This document shows positions 18,042 to 27,140 of a DNA stretch of 64,000 nucleotides, in pieces. Below the pieces are notes generated by a model that was not told where the DNA came from, made no database searches, and saw only the letters and a program-made list of their open reading frames with translations. The translations under genes were made by a program, and so were the position numbers. The DNA is from CAYPEL01 sp036479985 (GTDB lineage: Bacteria > Pseudomonadota > Gammaproteobacteria > DSM-19610). Position 1 is the stretch's first letter, and every line of letters starts with the position of its first letter. The DNA is taken from assembly GCA_965224815.1 (NCBI GenBank), contig CBDDAF010000003.1, positions 2,046,001 through 2,110,000 of the forward strand. Reading direction: 5' to 3'.

Positions 18042-20222
18042 CTAGTTTAGCGCGATACCATCTTTAAGAATTTTAGGTGTCACGAAAATCAGCATTTCAC
18101 TCTTGTCATTAATGTTTCTTTCAGTTCTGAACAGCCAACCTATACCCGGCAGATCACCCAGGAAAGGTACTCTTTCAGATTCTTGACCGGTTTCCTGCTC
18201 ATAGATGCCGCCCAGAACCAGGGTTTCACCATTATCGACCAGAACCCGTGTGGTTACGTTACGGGTATTGATGCTGGGTACGCCGGCAAATATCTGACCC
18301 ACACTGTCTTTACTGACATCCAGATCCATAATGATGTGGTCATCCGGTGTGATCTGAGGACGAACTTTCAATTCCAGAACCGCTTCCTTGAAGCTCACCG
18401 AAGTTGCGCCACTAGATGAAGCTTCCTGGTAAGGAATTTCTACACCCTGGCGAATCACGGCTTCCTGCTGGTTGGAGGTGATAACCCTTGGGCTGGAAAC
18501 CACTTCACCGCGGTCTTCAGCTTGCATGGCGCTCAGTTCCAGTTGCAGCAAATGACTGCCAAGGCGGCCAATTGCCAGACCTAGTGCGCCAGCTGGGTTG
18601 TTGGCAGGCAGGTTTACGAGCAAACCTTCAGTACCTGCATCTCCAGGGATTAGAAAGCCTGTACCAACGGCGTCATCAGCAGAATTGCCGCCACCAAATA
18701 TTACATCACCCTCTTCTTTACCACCCAAAGAGAAGAAGTGATCATTGTCAAACCGGCTGCTTCGGCTGAGGCCAAACTTGACGCCAAGATCTTTGGCGAA
18801 ATCATTGTTGGCAAGCACGATGCGGGATTCAATCAGTACCTGGCGTACGGGTACGTCTAACCGGGTAACCATACTGCGAATCTGCTCCAGTTTTTCTGCC
18901 GTATCCTGTACCAGCAGTGTGTTGGTGCGGCTGTCGAGTGCTACTGTGCCGCGTTCAGACAGCATAGAGTTGTCTTCACTATTCAGCAATTCAGACAGAT
19001 CTTCAGCCTTGGCATAGTTAACCTGAATGTAATCTGAGTATAACGGAGCCAGTTCTTCAATCTGCTTTTGAGCTTCCAGTTCAAGTTTTTCGCGTGCTGC
19101 AATTTCCTCGCTGGGAGCAATCAGCATGACGTTTCCGCTTTTACGTTTGGCCAGGCCTTTGGTTTTCAGGACGATATCCAGCGCCTGATCCCAGGGTACA
19201 TTCTGCATCCGCAGGGTCAGGTTGCCGCCGACCGTGTCACTGACCACAATATTGGTGCCAGTGAAATCAGCCAGTAGCTGCAGGACAGAGCGGACTTCGA
19301 TGTCCTGGAAGTTCAGTGACAGACGTTCGCCGGTATAACCAAATTCTTTCTTACGGCGCTGCTCTTTCTCTTCCTTGGTAGTAGGACGTACTTCAATTGT
19401 AAACTGGTTATTAGACTGATAAGCCAGGTGTTCGTAATCACCGGTTGGCGTTATTGTCATGCGTACACCATTACGTGAACCGGTTGTGTCGATCATTTGT
19501 ACCGGTGTTGCGAAGTCAGTAACATCAAGACGGCGCTGTAATTCGCTGGAGATACTGGCACCCTTGAAGTCCAGAACAATCTTGCCACTTTCCTGGCGCA
19601 TGTCGACTGGAATGGATGGATTATCCAGAGTAATAATGACCCGGCCTTCACCCTGTGTGCCACGGCGAAAATCGATATTACTGATATTGTCGCTATAAGC
19701 AGTGGCTGTTGAAGCAGTTGCAGTACTAGACGCAGCTGGCGCTGATGCAGTAGTTGATGAGCTATCACCTAAAACGATAACAACGTCATTGCCCTCGATA
19801 TGCGTCTTATAAGAAACCATATTGGCAAGATTAACTACCACGCGGGTACGACCCTTGACCTCTACAGCCGTGACGCTTTCTGCTGCACCAATGCCGATTG
19901 ACTGGGAGCGGTTACCCAGGCTGCTTTTGGTTGCAGGCAGATCGAATGCAATACGTGCCGGGTTGTCAATAGTAAAACTGGCCGGGTTAGTAATAGGCGT
20001 GCTCATTTTTAAATTAATCTGAACACGATTTCCCGACAGTCCGGTAAATGTAATGTCCTGCAACGCATTAATTTGCGGTGCTTGTCCAGCCCGCGCGTCA
20101 GGTGTGAAACTGCTCAGCAGTAGCCCGGCCAGCAGGATCCATCCAGCAGTAACCAGTACACGGGACTTTCCGAGTACCTGGCTCAAATGCCGTGAAGTTT
20201 CAAAAGTAGTTGCAGTCATCAT
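18042..20222 (-). CDS. pilQ: type IV pilus secretin PilQ
   Basis: Outer-membrane secretin through which the pilus leaves the cell. 726 residues from the ATG at 20222, chosen because GGGGA lies just upstream; a longer start at 20234 is in frame. Order: signal region (WILLAGLLLSSFTPDARA), two AMIN domains that bind peptidoglycan, a secretin/STN short domain (LNFQDIEVRSVLQLLADFTG), an N0/N1-type domain, and the C-terminal secretin domain ending in VPFLGDLPGIGWLFR. Last gene of pilMNOPQ; a terminator follows. Confidence 0.96.
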   Translation of the reverse strand: MMTATTFETSRHLSQVLGKSRVLVTAGWILLAGLLLSSFTPDARAGQAPQINALQDITFTGLSGNRVQINLKMSTPITNPASFTIDNPARIAFDLPATKSSLGNRSQSIGIGAAESVTAVEVKGRTRVVVNLANMVSYKTHIEGNDVVIVLGDSSSTTASAPAASSTATASTATAYSDNISNIDFRRGTQGEGRVIITLDNPSIPVDMRQESGKIVLDFKGASISSELQRRLDVTDFATPVQMIDTTGSRNGVRMTITPTGDYEHLAYQSNNQFTIEVRPTTKEEKEQRRKKEFGYTGERLSLNFQDIEVRSVLQLLADFTGTNIVVSDTVGGNLTLRMQNVPWDQALDIVLKTKGLAKRKSGNVMLIAPSEEIAAREKLELEAQKQIEELAPLYSDYIQVNYAKAEDLSELLNSEDNSMLSERGTVALDSRTNTLLVQDTAEKLEQIRSMVTRLDVPVRQVLIESRIVLANNDFAKDLGVKFGLSRSSRFDNDHFFSLGGKEEGDVIFGGGNSADDAVGTGFLIPGDAGTEGLLVNLPANNPAGALGLAIGRLGSHLLQLELSAMQAEDRGEVVSSPRVITSNQQEAVIRQGVEIPYQEASSSGATSVSFKEAVLELKVRPQITPDDHIIMDLDVSKDSVGQIFAGVPSINTRNVTTRVLVDNGETLVLGGIYEQETGQESERVPFLGDLPGIGWLFRTERNINDKSEMLIFVTPKILKDGIALN

Positions 20223-20238
20223 CGTATTCCCCATTTAT

Positions 20239-20760
20239 TTATTCGCTAAGAGCCAGTGAGGCTTGTCGTTCCATCCATCCACCAAGACCATCAGGAATGA
20301 TTTCGGTGACGTCTATTGTTGATTCTGATATTTGCACAATCTTCCCGTAGTTTTGACCGGCGTAGTTGCCAGGCTTAACGCGATGGATTGTGCTGTCACT
20401 CATCCGAATCAAGGCAAAGGTGTTGCCTGTTTTTTCTAACGTACCCACCATGCGTAAACTATCCAGTGGCTCTGATTCCAGAGTCTCGCGGGCACGATTA
20501 TAATCAGGTGAAAGTCCATTATCAGAAGACTGGGCGGTTTCATTTCTGGGCCGTTTGTTGCTAGGCGGAGAAAATGGGTCGCGTTCACTTACTGCGCTGT
20601 ATAAATAAGTTTCGTACGGCGCGAATTCAGGCAGCGGTTCAATTTTCGATTGCTGCTGAGATTTAACTTCATCAACATAGCTTTGCAGGTCTTTCACATT
20701 ACTGTTGTTACATGCGGTCAGCGCAACGGTCGAAAATAGACAGATAGTCAGGCGGTTCAT
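20239..20760 (-). CDS. pilP: type IV pilus assembly lipoprotein PilP
   Basis: 173-residue pilotin-like inner-membrane lipoprotein that links the PilNO alignment complex to PilQ. The lipobox is LTAC (lipidated Cys17), followed by a disordered region and the beta-domain with VSERDPFSPP and the HRVKPGNYAGQNYGKI motif typical of PilP. Start overlaps the end of pilO by 4 bases; pilQ follows closely. Confidence 0.93.
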   Translation of the reverse strand: MNRLTICLFSTVALTACNNSNVKDLQSYVDEVKSQQQSKIEPLPEFAPYETYLYSAVSERDPFSPPSNKRPRNETAQSSDNGLSPDYNRARETLESEPLDSLRMVGTLEKTGNTFALIRMSDSTIHRVKPGNYAGQNYGKIVQISESTIDVTEIIPDGLGGWMERQASLALSE

Positions 20761-21368
20761 TGCACAGTCTCCTCAATTTGTTCCTCGTCATCCATGTAGC
20801 GGTATGTCTTGGCGAGCAGGTCCATCGTTAGCGTGCCACTTTCTTCTTCCTTGCCGGGTACGATATTTATATCGTGAACCGTGACAATACGTGGCAAGGC
20901 AGCAACGCTGCTGACAAACGCGCCAAACTCGTGATAACTGCCTTTTACGCGAATACTAATGGGTAGTTCTGCGTAGAATTCCTTGGGAAGTTCGTCCTGA
21001 GGTTTAAACAGTTCAAATTCAAGGCCACTAGCCAGACCGCTCTGCGATATGTCTACCAGTAAGTCTGCAACTTCAGTTTTATTAGGTAGCTGACGTAGCA
21101 TGGCGCCAAAAGATTCGGTCATTTCTGCCAGTTGTTGTTCATAGGCTTCCATGTTGGCTGCTTTCTTTGCCCTGACCTCAAACGTACTGCGTAATTCAGA
21201 TTCAGTTGATTCTGATTTCTGCAGTGATGCTCGCTGATCCTTAATATCCAGGTAGTAGCCTAAAGCCAGGACAGAAACAAAGAGAATACCGATCAACATA
21301 ATGCGTGCTGGTAACGGCCAGCCTGCAATATTACTCAGATCAAGATCATTAAGTTCTGACAGATTCAT
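20757..21368 (-). CDS. pilO: type IV pilus alignment protein PilO
   Basis: 203 residues: short cytoplasmic N-terminus, one membrane helix (ARIMLIGILFVSVLALGYYL), a coiled-coil segment and a ferredoxin-like periplasmic domain (LPISIRVKGSYHEFGAFVSS). Pairs with PilN in the inner-membrane alignment complex. Its start shares one base with the pilN stop and its end overlaps pilP. Confidence 0.94.
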   Translation of the reverse strand: MNLSELNDLDLSNIAGWPLPARIMLIGILFVSVLALGYYLDIKDQRASLQKSESTESELRSTFEVRAKKAANMEAYEQQLAEMTESFGAMLRQLPNKTEVADLLVDISQSGLASGLEFELFKPQDELPKEFYAELPISIRVKGSYHEFGAFVSSVAALPRIVTVHDINIVPGKEEESGTLTMDLLAKTYRYMDDEEQIEETVQ

Positions 21369-21937
21369 TATCCTTGCTCCTCTGTCGTTTCAGGTGTTTT
21401 GCCGTCTTGCTTGGCACGTAGAATAAATTCAGCATTTCTGCGGATTTTTCCATCTTTGGTTTCAATGACGTCCAGTTTCGGATCAGCCATCCATTCGGAA
21501 CCATCGATATTGCGCATGTAAGCGGAAACCCGGGCGTTAGACTGGGCTACGCCAGACAAGGTCAGCCCTTCGCCTTTTTGGGCAATTTTTGCCAGGAAAA
21601 CGCCATCAGGTAATGTCTGAACCAATTCAGACATTAAGTGAACGCTTTGCGGGCGTGAACGTTGCAGTTGTTGGATGATATCCATGCGTGCCAGCAACGC
21701 GGTCTTGGTTTTTTCCAGATCCTTGATTTTTTCAATACGTTGATCAAGAGCGCTGATTTCCGTTTTCAGGAACTCGTTGCGCTGATTCTGGCGGTCAATC
21801 AGACCGTTCATTTGCATATGTCCCAACAGAACCAGTAAGCCACCGACCAGTGCTGCGCCACCAGCAATCACCGAAAACTCTTGTTGTTTCTGCTTGCGCA
21901 GTTCCTCGCGCCAGGGTAGCAGGTTAATGTGTGCCAT
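21368..21937 (-). CDS. pilN: type IV pilus alignment protein PilN
   Basis: 189 residues. The N-terminal cytoplasmic motif INLLPWREELR, which docks into PilM, is intact; one membrane helix, a coiled coil and the periplasmic fimbrial-assembly domain follow. Start and end overlap pilM and pilO by one base each, so translation is coupled. Confidence 0.95.
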   Translation of the reverse strand: MAHINLLPWREELRKQKQQEFSVIAGGAALVGGLLVLLGHMQMNGLIDRQNQRNEFLKTEISALDQRIEKIKDLEKTKTALLARMDIIQQLQRSRPQSVHLMSELVQTLPDGVFLAKIAQKGEGLTLSGVAQSNARVSAYMRNIDGSEWMADPKLDVIETKDGKIRRNAEFILRAKQDGKTPETTEEQG

Positions 21938-23007
21938 CAGTCAAAACTCCTTAATGCCAGTCCGCATGCGATTAGCAGTGATGGTGCATCGCCACTCAGT
22001 GATTGGGGCTTGATACCGGATGAGAGGGCCATGGATGAAAATGGATTAGCAACCGTGGTTTCAATACCGGTTCGTTCACCAATCAATTCACTGATATTCG
22101 GAATTGAAGAGCTACCGCCTGCCAGAAGAATTTGGTCAACGCTGTTGAACTGGCTTGAAGAGAAGAAAAACTGCAATGAACGACTGACCTGCTGGCACAT
22201 AGCTTCCTTAAAAGGTTCCAGCACTTCAGGTTCGTAGTTTTCCGGCAGCCCGCCCTGACGTTTCGCCATACCGGCTTCTTCGTATGAGAGGCCATAACGC
22301 CGCATAATTTCTTCCGTTAACTGTTTGCCACCAAAAACCTGTTCGCGGGTATAGATTAGTTTCTGGTCATGGATGACATTCAGTGTGGTCATGGTTGCAC
22401 CCACGTCGACAATAGCGACAGTGCGGTCCACGCCGTGATCGGGCACCTGATCAAGCAATAACTGGTAGGCATTTTCTGTAGCGTAGGCTTCTACGTCTAC
22501 AACCTTCGCATTCATGCCGCCGGTTTCAACGGCGGCTGTGCGCATATCTACCGTTTCGGTGCGGCAGGCGGCCAGCAAGACATCCACGGTATCGGGGTTG
22601 TTTTCACTGGGGCCAAGCACTTCAAAGTCCAGACTGACTTCTTCAAGCGGATAAGGTACATATTGATCCGCTTCAAGTTCAATCTGGCTTTGTAACTCGT
22701 CATCCGACAAGTTAGCAGGCATGGGAATGGTTTTGGTGATGACGTTGGAGCCAGCCACAGCCACAGCCACAGACTTGCTGCGGGTGCCGGCTCGTTTGAC
22801 TGCGCGTCTCACCGCTTCGCCGACGGCATCGACGTCGTTGATGTTTTTTTCAACAACAGAGTTGGGCGGCAGAGGTTCTACAGCATAACTATCAACACGG
22901 TAACGATTCCCGTGTCTGCTGAGTTCAACCAGTTTGACTGCCGTCGAGCTGATGTCTATACCCACTACTCGTGAGTTTTTCCGTGTAAACAGTTGCGCTA
23001 TCTGCAC
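21937..23007 (-). CDS. pilM: type IV pilus actin-like protein PilM
   Basis: 356 residues from the GTG at 23007. PilM is a cytoplasmic actin-fold ATP-binding protein that binds the N-terminus of PilN. Visible are VVGIDISSTAVKLVEL (phosphate 1), VAIVDVGATMTTLNVI (phosphate 2) and the adenosine motif ILLAGGSSSIPNI. The GTG start is supported by AGGGA upstream and by a near-consensus promoter whose -35 box (23080-23085) overlaps the ATG of the longest possible reading, which excludes that longer start. Confidence 0.95.
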   Translation of the reverse strand: MQIAQLFTRKNSRVVGIDISSTAVKLVELSRHGNRYRVDSYAVEPLPPNSVVEKNINDVDAVGEAVRRAVKRAGTRSKSVAVAVAGSNVITKTIPMPANLSDDELQSQIELEADQYVPYPLEEVSLDFEVLGPSENNPDTVDVLLAACRTETVDMRTAAVETGGMNAKVVDVEAYATENAYQLLLDQVPDHGVDRTVAIVDVGATMTTLNVIHDQKLIYTREQVFGGKQLTEEIMRRYGLSYEEAGMAKRQGGLPENYEPEVLEPFKEAMCQQVSRSLQFFFSSSQFNSVDQILLAGGSSSIPNISELIGERTGIETTVANPFSSMALSSGIKPQSLSGDAPSLLIACGLALRSFD

Positions 23008-23056
23008 TGTACTTTCCCTTTTAATACCCTGCTTGCGCAGCGTATCTACGGTTAAG

Positions 23057-23085
23057 ATTAAATGACAATGACGATGGGCTGTCAA
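23057..23085 (-). promoter_or_regulatory. sigma-70-type promoter of the pilM operon
   Basis: Minus strand: TTGACA at 23085-23080 (perfect -35), 17-base spacer, TTTAAT at 23062-23057 (5 of 6 to the -10 consensus). Transcription would start near 23050, giving a leader of about 43 bases before the pilM GTG. Confidence 0.75.
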
Positions 23086-23197
23086 TAAAAATGCATTTTC
23101 AGGCCATCATCGTTCGATTCCAGTTATCGGACGCTTTATACTGAAGTTTAGGAATCTACAGCATTTATTTTGAAATCAATCACAATCAGCCAACTTT

Positions 23198-25636
23198 ATG
23201 ACACTTACTCGCCGATTAATCCGATATTTCCTGACACTGGGGTTCTCGCTATTAGCCATGTCCGTCATGGCATTAGCGGTGGCCTATCTATATATCGGCC
23301 CGCAACTACCAAATATTGAGCAACTTCAGGATGTTCAGTATTCCGTGCCTTTGCGGGTTTACACACATGACGGTCTGCTGATGGCTGAATTTGGCGAGCA
23401 ACGCCGCCGACCTGTCCATTACGAAGAGCTGCCGGAAAGGGCGATTCAGGCAATACTGGCCATTGAAGATGACCGGTTTTTCGAACATCCTGGCATTGAT
23501 TATCATGGTTTGATACGTGCCGCGCTGGACGTGATCCGCACCGGCAAAAAGCGTCAGGGTGGTAGCACAATCACCATGCAAGTAGCGCGTAATTTCTTTC
23601 TGAGCCGTGAAAAAACCTATTTGCGCAAACTGAAAGAAATTTTCCTGGCGCTGAAAATAGAAAAATCACTCAGTAAACAGGAAATTCTCGAACTTTATTT
23701 GAACAAAATTTATTTCGGACAGCGGGCTTACGGAATTGGTGCTGCTGCCCGGGTTTATTATGGGATACCGTTAAATGAGTTAAGTCTTGAGCAAATTGCC
23801 ATGATAGCGGGTCTTCCCAAGGCACCTTCGGCTAATAACCCAGTTAGCAACCCAAAACGGGCTATCCAGCGCCGCAACTATGTATTGAAACGGATGTATA
23901 TCCTGAACAAAATCGATTCAGAGACTTATCTAGCGGCGGTCAAGCAGGAGGATAACGCTTCGATTCATGCAGCCACAATTGATATTCAGGCACCTTATGT
24001 GGCGGAGATGGTGCGCAATGAACTGGTAAAGCGTTATGGAGAAGAGGTATACCGTTTGGGTTATACGGTTACAACAACGATCGATAGCCGGTTACAACAA
24101 GCGGCTAATCAAGCTACGGTGTCGGCCTTGCTTGCTTATGACCGGAGGCACGGCTACCGAGGCGTAGAACGGCAGGTTGATCTCGGAACTGAGACTAGCG
24201 AAGTTGATTGGGAGGCCGCACTTGAGGATTCTGAGTCCGTAGGTGGTTTGTTACCTGGACTGGTGGTGCGTGTCGAGGGTCAGACCGCCAGAGTATTTAT
24301 GCACGATTTTGGTGTGGTTGATCTTGATTGGGATGCATTGTCATGGGCCAAATCCTATAAAGAGGTGAATCAGCAGGGCAAGTCACCTAAAACAGCCGCC
24401 GAAATTATTAAGCCAGGTGATGTTATCAGGCTGGAATCTTTGCCGGAGGCGCGTTGGCGGCTTGCACGGGTACCGGAGGTTGAAGGTGCGCTGGTTTCGT
24501 TAAGACCAGCTGATGGTGCGGTCATGGCTCTTACAGGTGGTTTTAATTTCTTTAACAGTAAGTTCAACCGCGCTGTTCAGGCGATGCGTCAGCCTGGTTC
24601 AAGCTTTAAGCCATTTATTTATTCTGCTGCATTGGAAAAAGGTTATACCGCTGCCAGTATTTTCAACGATGCACCGGTTGTGTTTGAAGACCCCAGTTTG
24701 GAGACAACCTGGCGGCCAGAAAATTATAGCGGCAAATTTTATGGGCCAACGCGAATGCGTGTAGCATTAATTAAATCACGTAATTTGGTTTCCGTCAGAT
24801 TATTACGTGCTATTGGTGCAAAGTATGCGGCTAAATATGCGATGCGGTTTGGATTTCCTGCGGAACAGATTCATAAGGATTTATCACTGGTGCTGGGGAG
24901 TAGTTCTGCATCGCCTATGCAAATGGCGCGAGGATTTAGTGTGTTTGCCAATGGAGGTTATCTGGTCGATCCGTATTTTATTGAATCGATAGCAGATTCA
25001 GAAGGTGAAATATTATTCACGGCTGAGCCTCGAATTGCGTGTAAAGATTGTGTGCAAGCCGTAAAGCTGGATGCTGCAAATACAACAGATGATAGGGTTG
25101 GTCAGAAGTTAGACGATAGTGATGAAGCAAAACCGCATTATGCACACCAGGCCATTAAACCTGCTGCCGCGTACCTGATAACTTCAATGCTGCGTGATGC
25201 CGTTAAACGCGGAACTGGCAAACGTGCCATGTCTCTGGGAAGAAACGATCTGGCCGGTAAAACAGGTACCACTAACGACCAGCGGGATGCCTGGTTTTGT
25301 GGCTACAATGCTGATCTGGTAACCACTGTCTGGGTTGGTTTTGACCAGGTAGAGCAATTGGGAAATGGTGAAACTGGCAGCCGGGCAGCTTTACCGATGT
25401 GGATTGAATTTATGGGGGCAGCGCTTAAGGATGTGCCGGAAAAAGAACTTGTGCAGCCGGAAGGAATGGTGACAGTCAGGATTGATCCTGAAACCGGCTT
25501 GCTGGTGCCTGAGGGTAGTCTGGCGGGCATAGAAGAGATGTTTTTTGAAGAAAATGTGCCTGTGAAATACAGTGAAACTTTTAGTGCTGGTGTGGAACCG
25601 GCTATTCCCGGACAGGAAGCCGAACCATTGTTTTAA
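23198..25636 (+). CDS. mrcA: penicillin-binding protein 1A, bifunctional
   Basis: 812-residue class A PBP (also called ponA). Short cytoplasmic tail, one membrane helix (about 10-33), glycosyltransferase domain with catalytic Glu in AIEDDRFFEHPGID (E90), an OB-like insert, and a transpeptidase domain with S468-x-x-K471 (SSFK) and KTGTTN near residue 688. It polymerises and crosslinks peptidoglycan. Divergent from pilM, the classical gammaproteobacterial arrangement of ponA next to pilMNOPQ. Confidence 0.96.
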   Translation: MTLTRRLIRYFLTLGFSLLAMSVMALAVAYLYIGPQLPNIEQLQDVQYSVPLRVYTHDGLLMAEFGEQRRRPVHYEELPERAIQAILAIEDDRFFEHPGIDYHGLIRAALDVIRTGKKRQGGSTITMQVARNFFLSREKTYLRKLKEIFLALKIEKSLSKQEILELYLNKIYFGQRAYGIGAAARVYYGIPLNELSLEQIAMIAGLPKAPSANNPVSNPKRAIQRRNYVLKRMYILNKIDSETYLAAVKQEDNASIHAATIDIQAPYVAEMVRNELVKRYGEEVYRLGYTVTTTIDSRLQQAANQATVSALLAYDRRHGYRGVERQVDLGTETSEVDWEAALEDSESVGGLLPGLVVRVEGQTARVFMHDFGVVDLDWDALSWAKSYKEVNQQGKSPKTAAEIIKPGDVIRLESLPEARWRLARVPEVEGALVSLRPADGAVMALTGGFNFFNSKFNRAVQAMRQPGSSFKPFIYSAALEKGYTAASIFNDAPVVFEDPSLETTWRPENYSGKFYGPTRMRVALIKSRNLVSVRLLRAIGAKYAAKYAMRFGFPAEQIHKDLSLVLGSSSASPMQMARGFSVFANGGYLVDPYFIESIADSEGEILFTAEPRIACKDCVQAVKLDAANTTDDRVGQKLDDSDEAKPHYAHQAIKPAAAYLITSMLRDAVKRGTGKRAMSLGRNDLAGKTGTTNDQRDAWFCGYNADLVTTVWVGFDQVEQLGNGETGSRAALPMWIEFMGAALKDVPEKELVQPEGMVTVRIDPETGLLVPEGSLAGIEEMFFEENVPVKYSETFSAGVEPAIPGQEAEPLF

Positions 25637-25669
25637 TGTTTGCTGATTGTAAGTCCTGGTTGTATATAT

Positions 25670-25799
25670 AAGCACGGACGCCTTCATAGTGTGCCCTTAA
25701 TCTATGGGCCGCTTTAAATACATCCCTGTACGCTTGGCAGCCGCATCCCTGCGGCTGACACCCATAGATTAAGGGCACACTATGAAGGCGTCCGTGCTT
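25670..25799. repeat. long palindromic element with conserved core, copy 1
   Basis: Perfect 39-base inverted repeat (25670-25708 and 25761-25799) around a 52-base core. The core holds two small hairpins, TACA-TCCC-TGTA and CAGCCGCA-TCCC-TGCGGCTG (25738-25757). The core is nearly identical to that of copy 2 at 33190-33317, but the outer 18 bases of the arms are different and still perfectly paired. It fills the gap between the convergent mrcA and maeB genes, where it may also act as a two-way terminator. No open reading frame inside. Confidence 0.92.
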
Positions 25800-25854
25800 G
25801 CCTGCATCCGGTAACTATTTTTTGCAGTAACAAAACACACGATGCGAGCGCACA

Positions 25855-27108
25855 TTAAATGGGTGATGGCTTATAGTGTGCAGGATATCCAGTGCGTGCG
25901 GCACCACTATCTACAGCCGCTTGAGCAATTGCAGTTGGAACAAAATCCATCAAGCGAGGGTCGAGTGGCTTTGGAATAATATAATCCGGGCCAAACGCCA
26001 GTTTGTCGAGTTTATAGGCGGCAAGAATTTCTGGCAGAACCGGTTCCCGGGTGAGCGCCTGTAATCCTTTTACCGCTGCTATAGCCATAGCCTGGTTAAT
26101 AGTGCGCGCATGGACATCGAGTGCGCCGCGGAAAATGAATGGAAAACCAAGGACGTTATTTACCTGGTTTGGGTAATCGCTGCGGCCGGTTGCCATGATC
26201 AGGTCGTCGCGTGTTTGTAGTGCAAGCTCAGGCTTTATTTCCGGATCTGGATTGGATAAGGCAAATACAATTGGATGCGGTGCCATGGTTTTGAGCATAT
26301 CCGTAGTTAGCAAATTCGGTCCGGAGACCCCAATAAAGACATCTGCGCCTTCACAGGCATCGGCCAGTGTGCGCCGGTCTGTGGTCAGGGCAAATTGTTC
26401 TTTATATTGATTCAGGTCGGTACTTTTACTGTGTACAACACCGCTGCGGTCAACCATGAGAATCTTTTTAGGATCTGCTCCCAGAGCCAGCAACAGACGC
26501 ATAGAAGCAATACCGGCGGCACCAGCACCGAGACAAACCATCTGCGCATTTTGCAACGACTTACCTTTTAACTCCAGCGCGTTCAGTAACCCGGCACAAA
26601 TAATAATGGCCGTGCCGTGCTGGTCATCATGGAAGACAGGTATATCCAGCGCTTCTATAAGTCGCCGCTCAATTTCAAAGCAGCGCGGTGCGGCGATATC
26701 TTCAAGATTTATACCGCCAAAACCACAGGCAATGCGGCGGACAGTGTCAACAAATTCGTCGATGTCCTGGGTTTCAACTTCGATATCAAACACGTCAATA
26801 TTAGCAAAACGTTTGAACAATACGCCTTTGCCTTCCATAACCGGCTTGCCGGCTAGCGCACCTACGTTACCCAAACCCAGTACGGCACTGCCGTCAGTTA
26901 TTACCGCAACGAGATTGCCTTTGCTGGTGTAGCGGTAAGCAGCAGAGGCGTCATCAGCTATCTCTCTGACTGGCTCTGCAACGCCTGGCGTGTAAGCCAA
27001 AGAAAGATCTTCCTGTGAATCACAGGGTTTGGTGAGCTGGATGGCAATTTTCCCAGGCGTTGGGTGTTCGTGGTAATCCAGAGCGGCTTTTTTTAGGTTG
27101 TCAAACAT
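25855..27108 (-). CDS. NAD(P)-dependent malic enzyme, short form
   Basis: 417 residues. Oxidative decarboxylation of malate to pyruvate and CO2. Motifs: SLAYTPGVAEP, the metal-binding PVFHDDQHGTAIII, and the nucleotide motif CLGAGAAGIASMRLLLALG. It matches the malic domain of MaeB but lacks the C-terminal phosphotransacetylase-like domain of the roughly 760-residue E. coli protein, so it is the single-domain bacterial type. Cofactor preference cannot be read with certainty. Confidence 0.93.
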   Translation of the reverse strand: MFDNLKKAALDYHEHPTPGKIAIQLTKPCDSQEDLSLAYTPGVAEPVREIADDASAAYRYTSKGNLVAVITDGSAVLGLGNVGALAGKPVMEGKGVLFKRFANIDVFDIEVETQDIDEFVDTVRRIACGFGGINLEDIAAPRCFEIERRLIEALDIPVFHDDQHGTAIIICAGLLNALELKGKSLQNAQMVCLGAGAAGIASMRLLLALGADPKKILMVDRSGVVHSKSTDLNQYKEQFALTTDRRTLADACEGADVFIGVSGPNLLTTDMLKTMAPHPIVFALSNPDPEIKPELALQTRDDLIMATGRSDYPNQVNNVLGFPFIFRGALDVHARTINQAMAIAAVKGLQALTREPVLPEILAAYKLDKLAFGPDYIIPKPLDPRLMDFVPTAIAQAAVDSGAARTGYPAHYKPSPI

Positions 27109-27140
27109 GATGACTCCAATATGGAAAATAAAGTATTCGG

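Noticed and set aside
21937..23085. Longer start for pilM giving 382 residues
   Set aside because: The extra N-terminus is not conserved and its ATG overlaps the -35 box of the predicted promoter.
25670..25799. Integron attC site
   Set aside because: The arms are long and perfect, there is no R/L box layout with mismatched bulges, and no integrase or cassette array is nearby.
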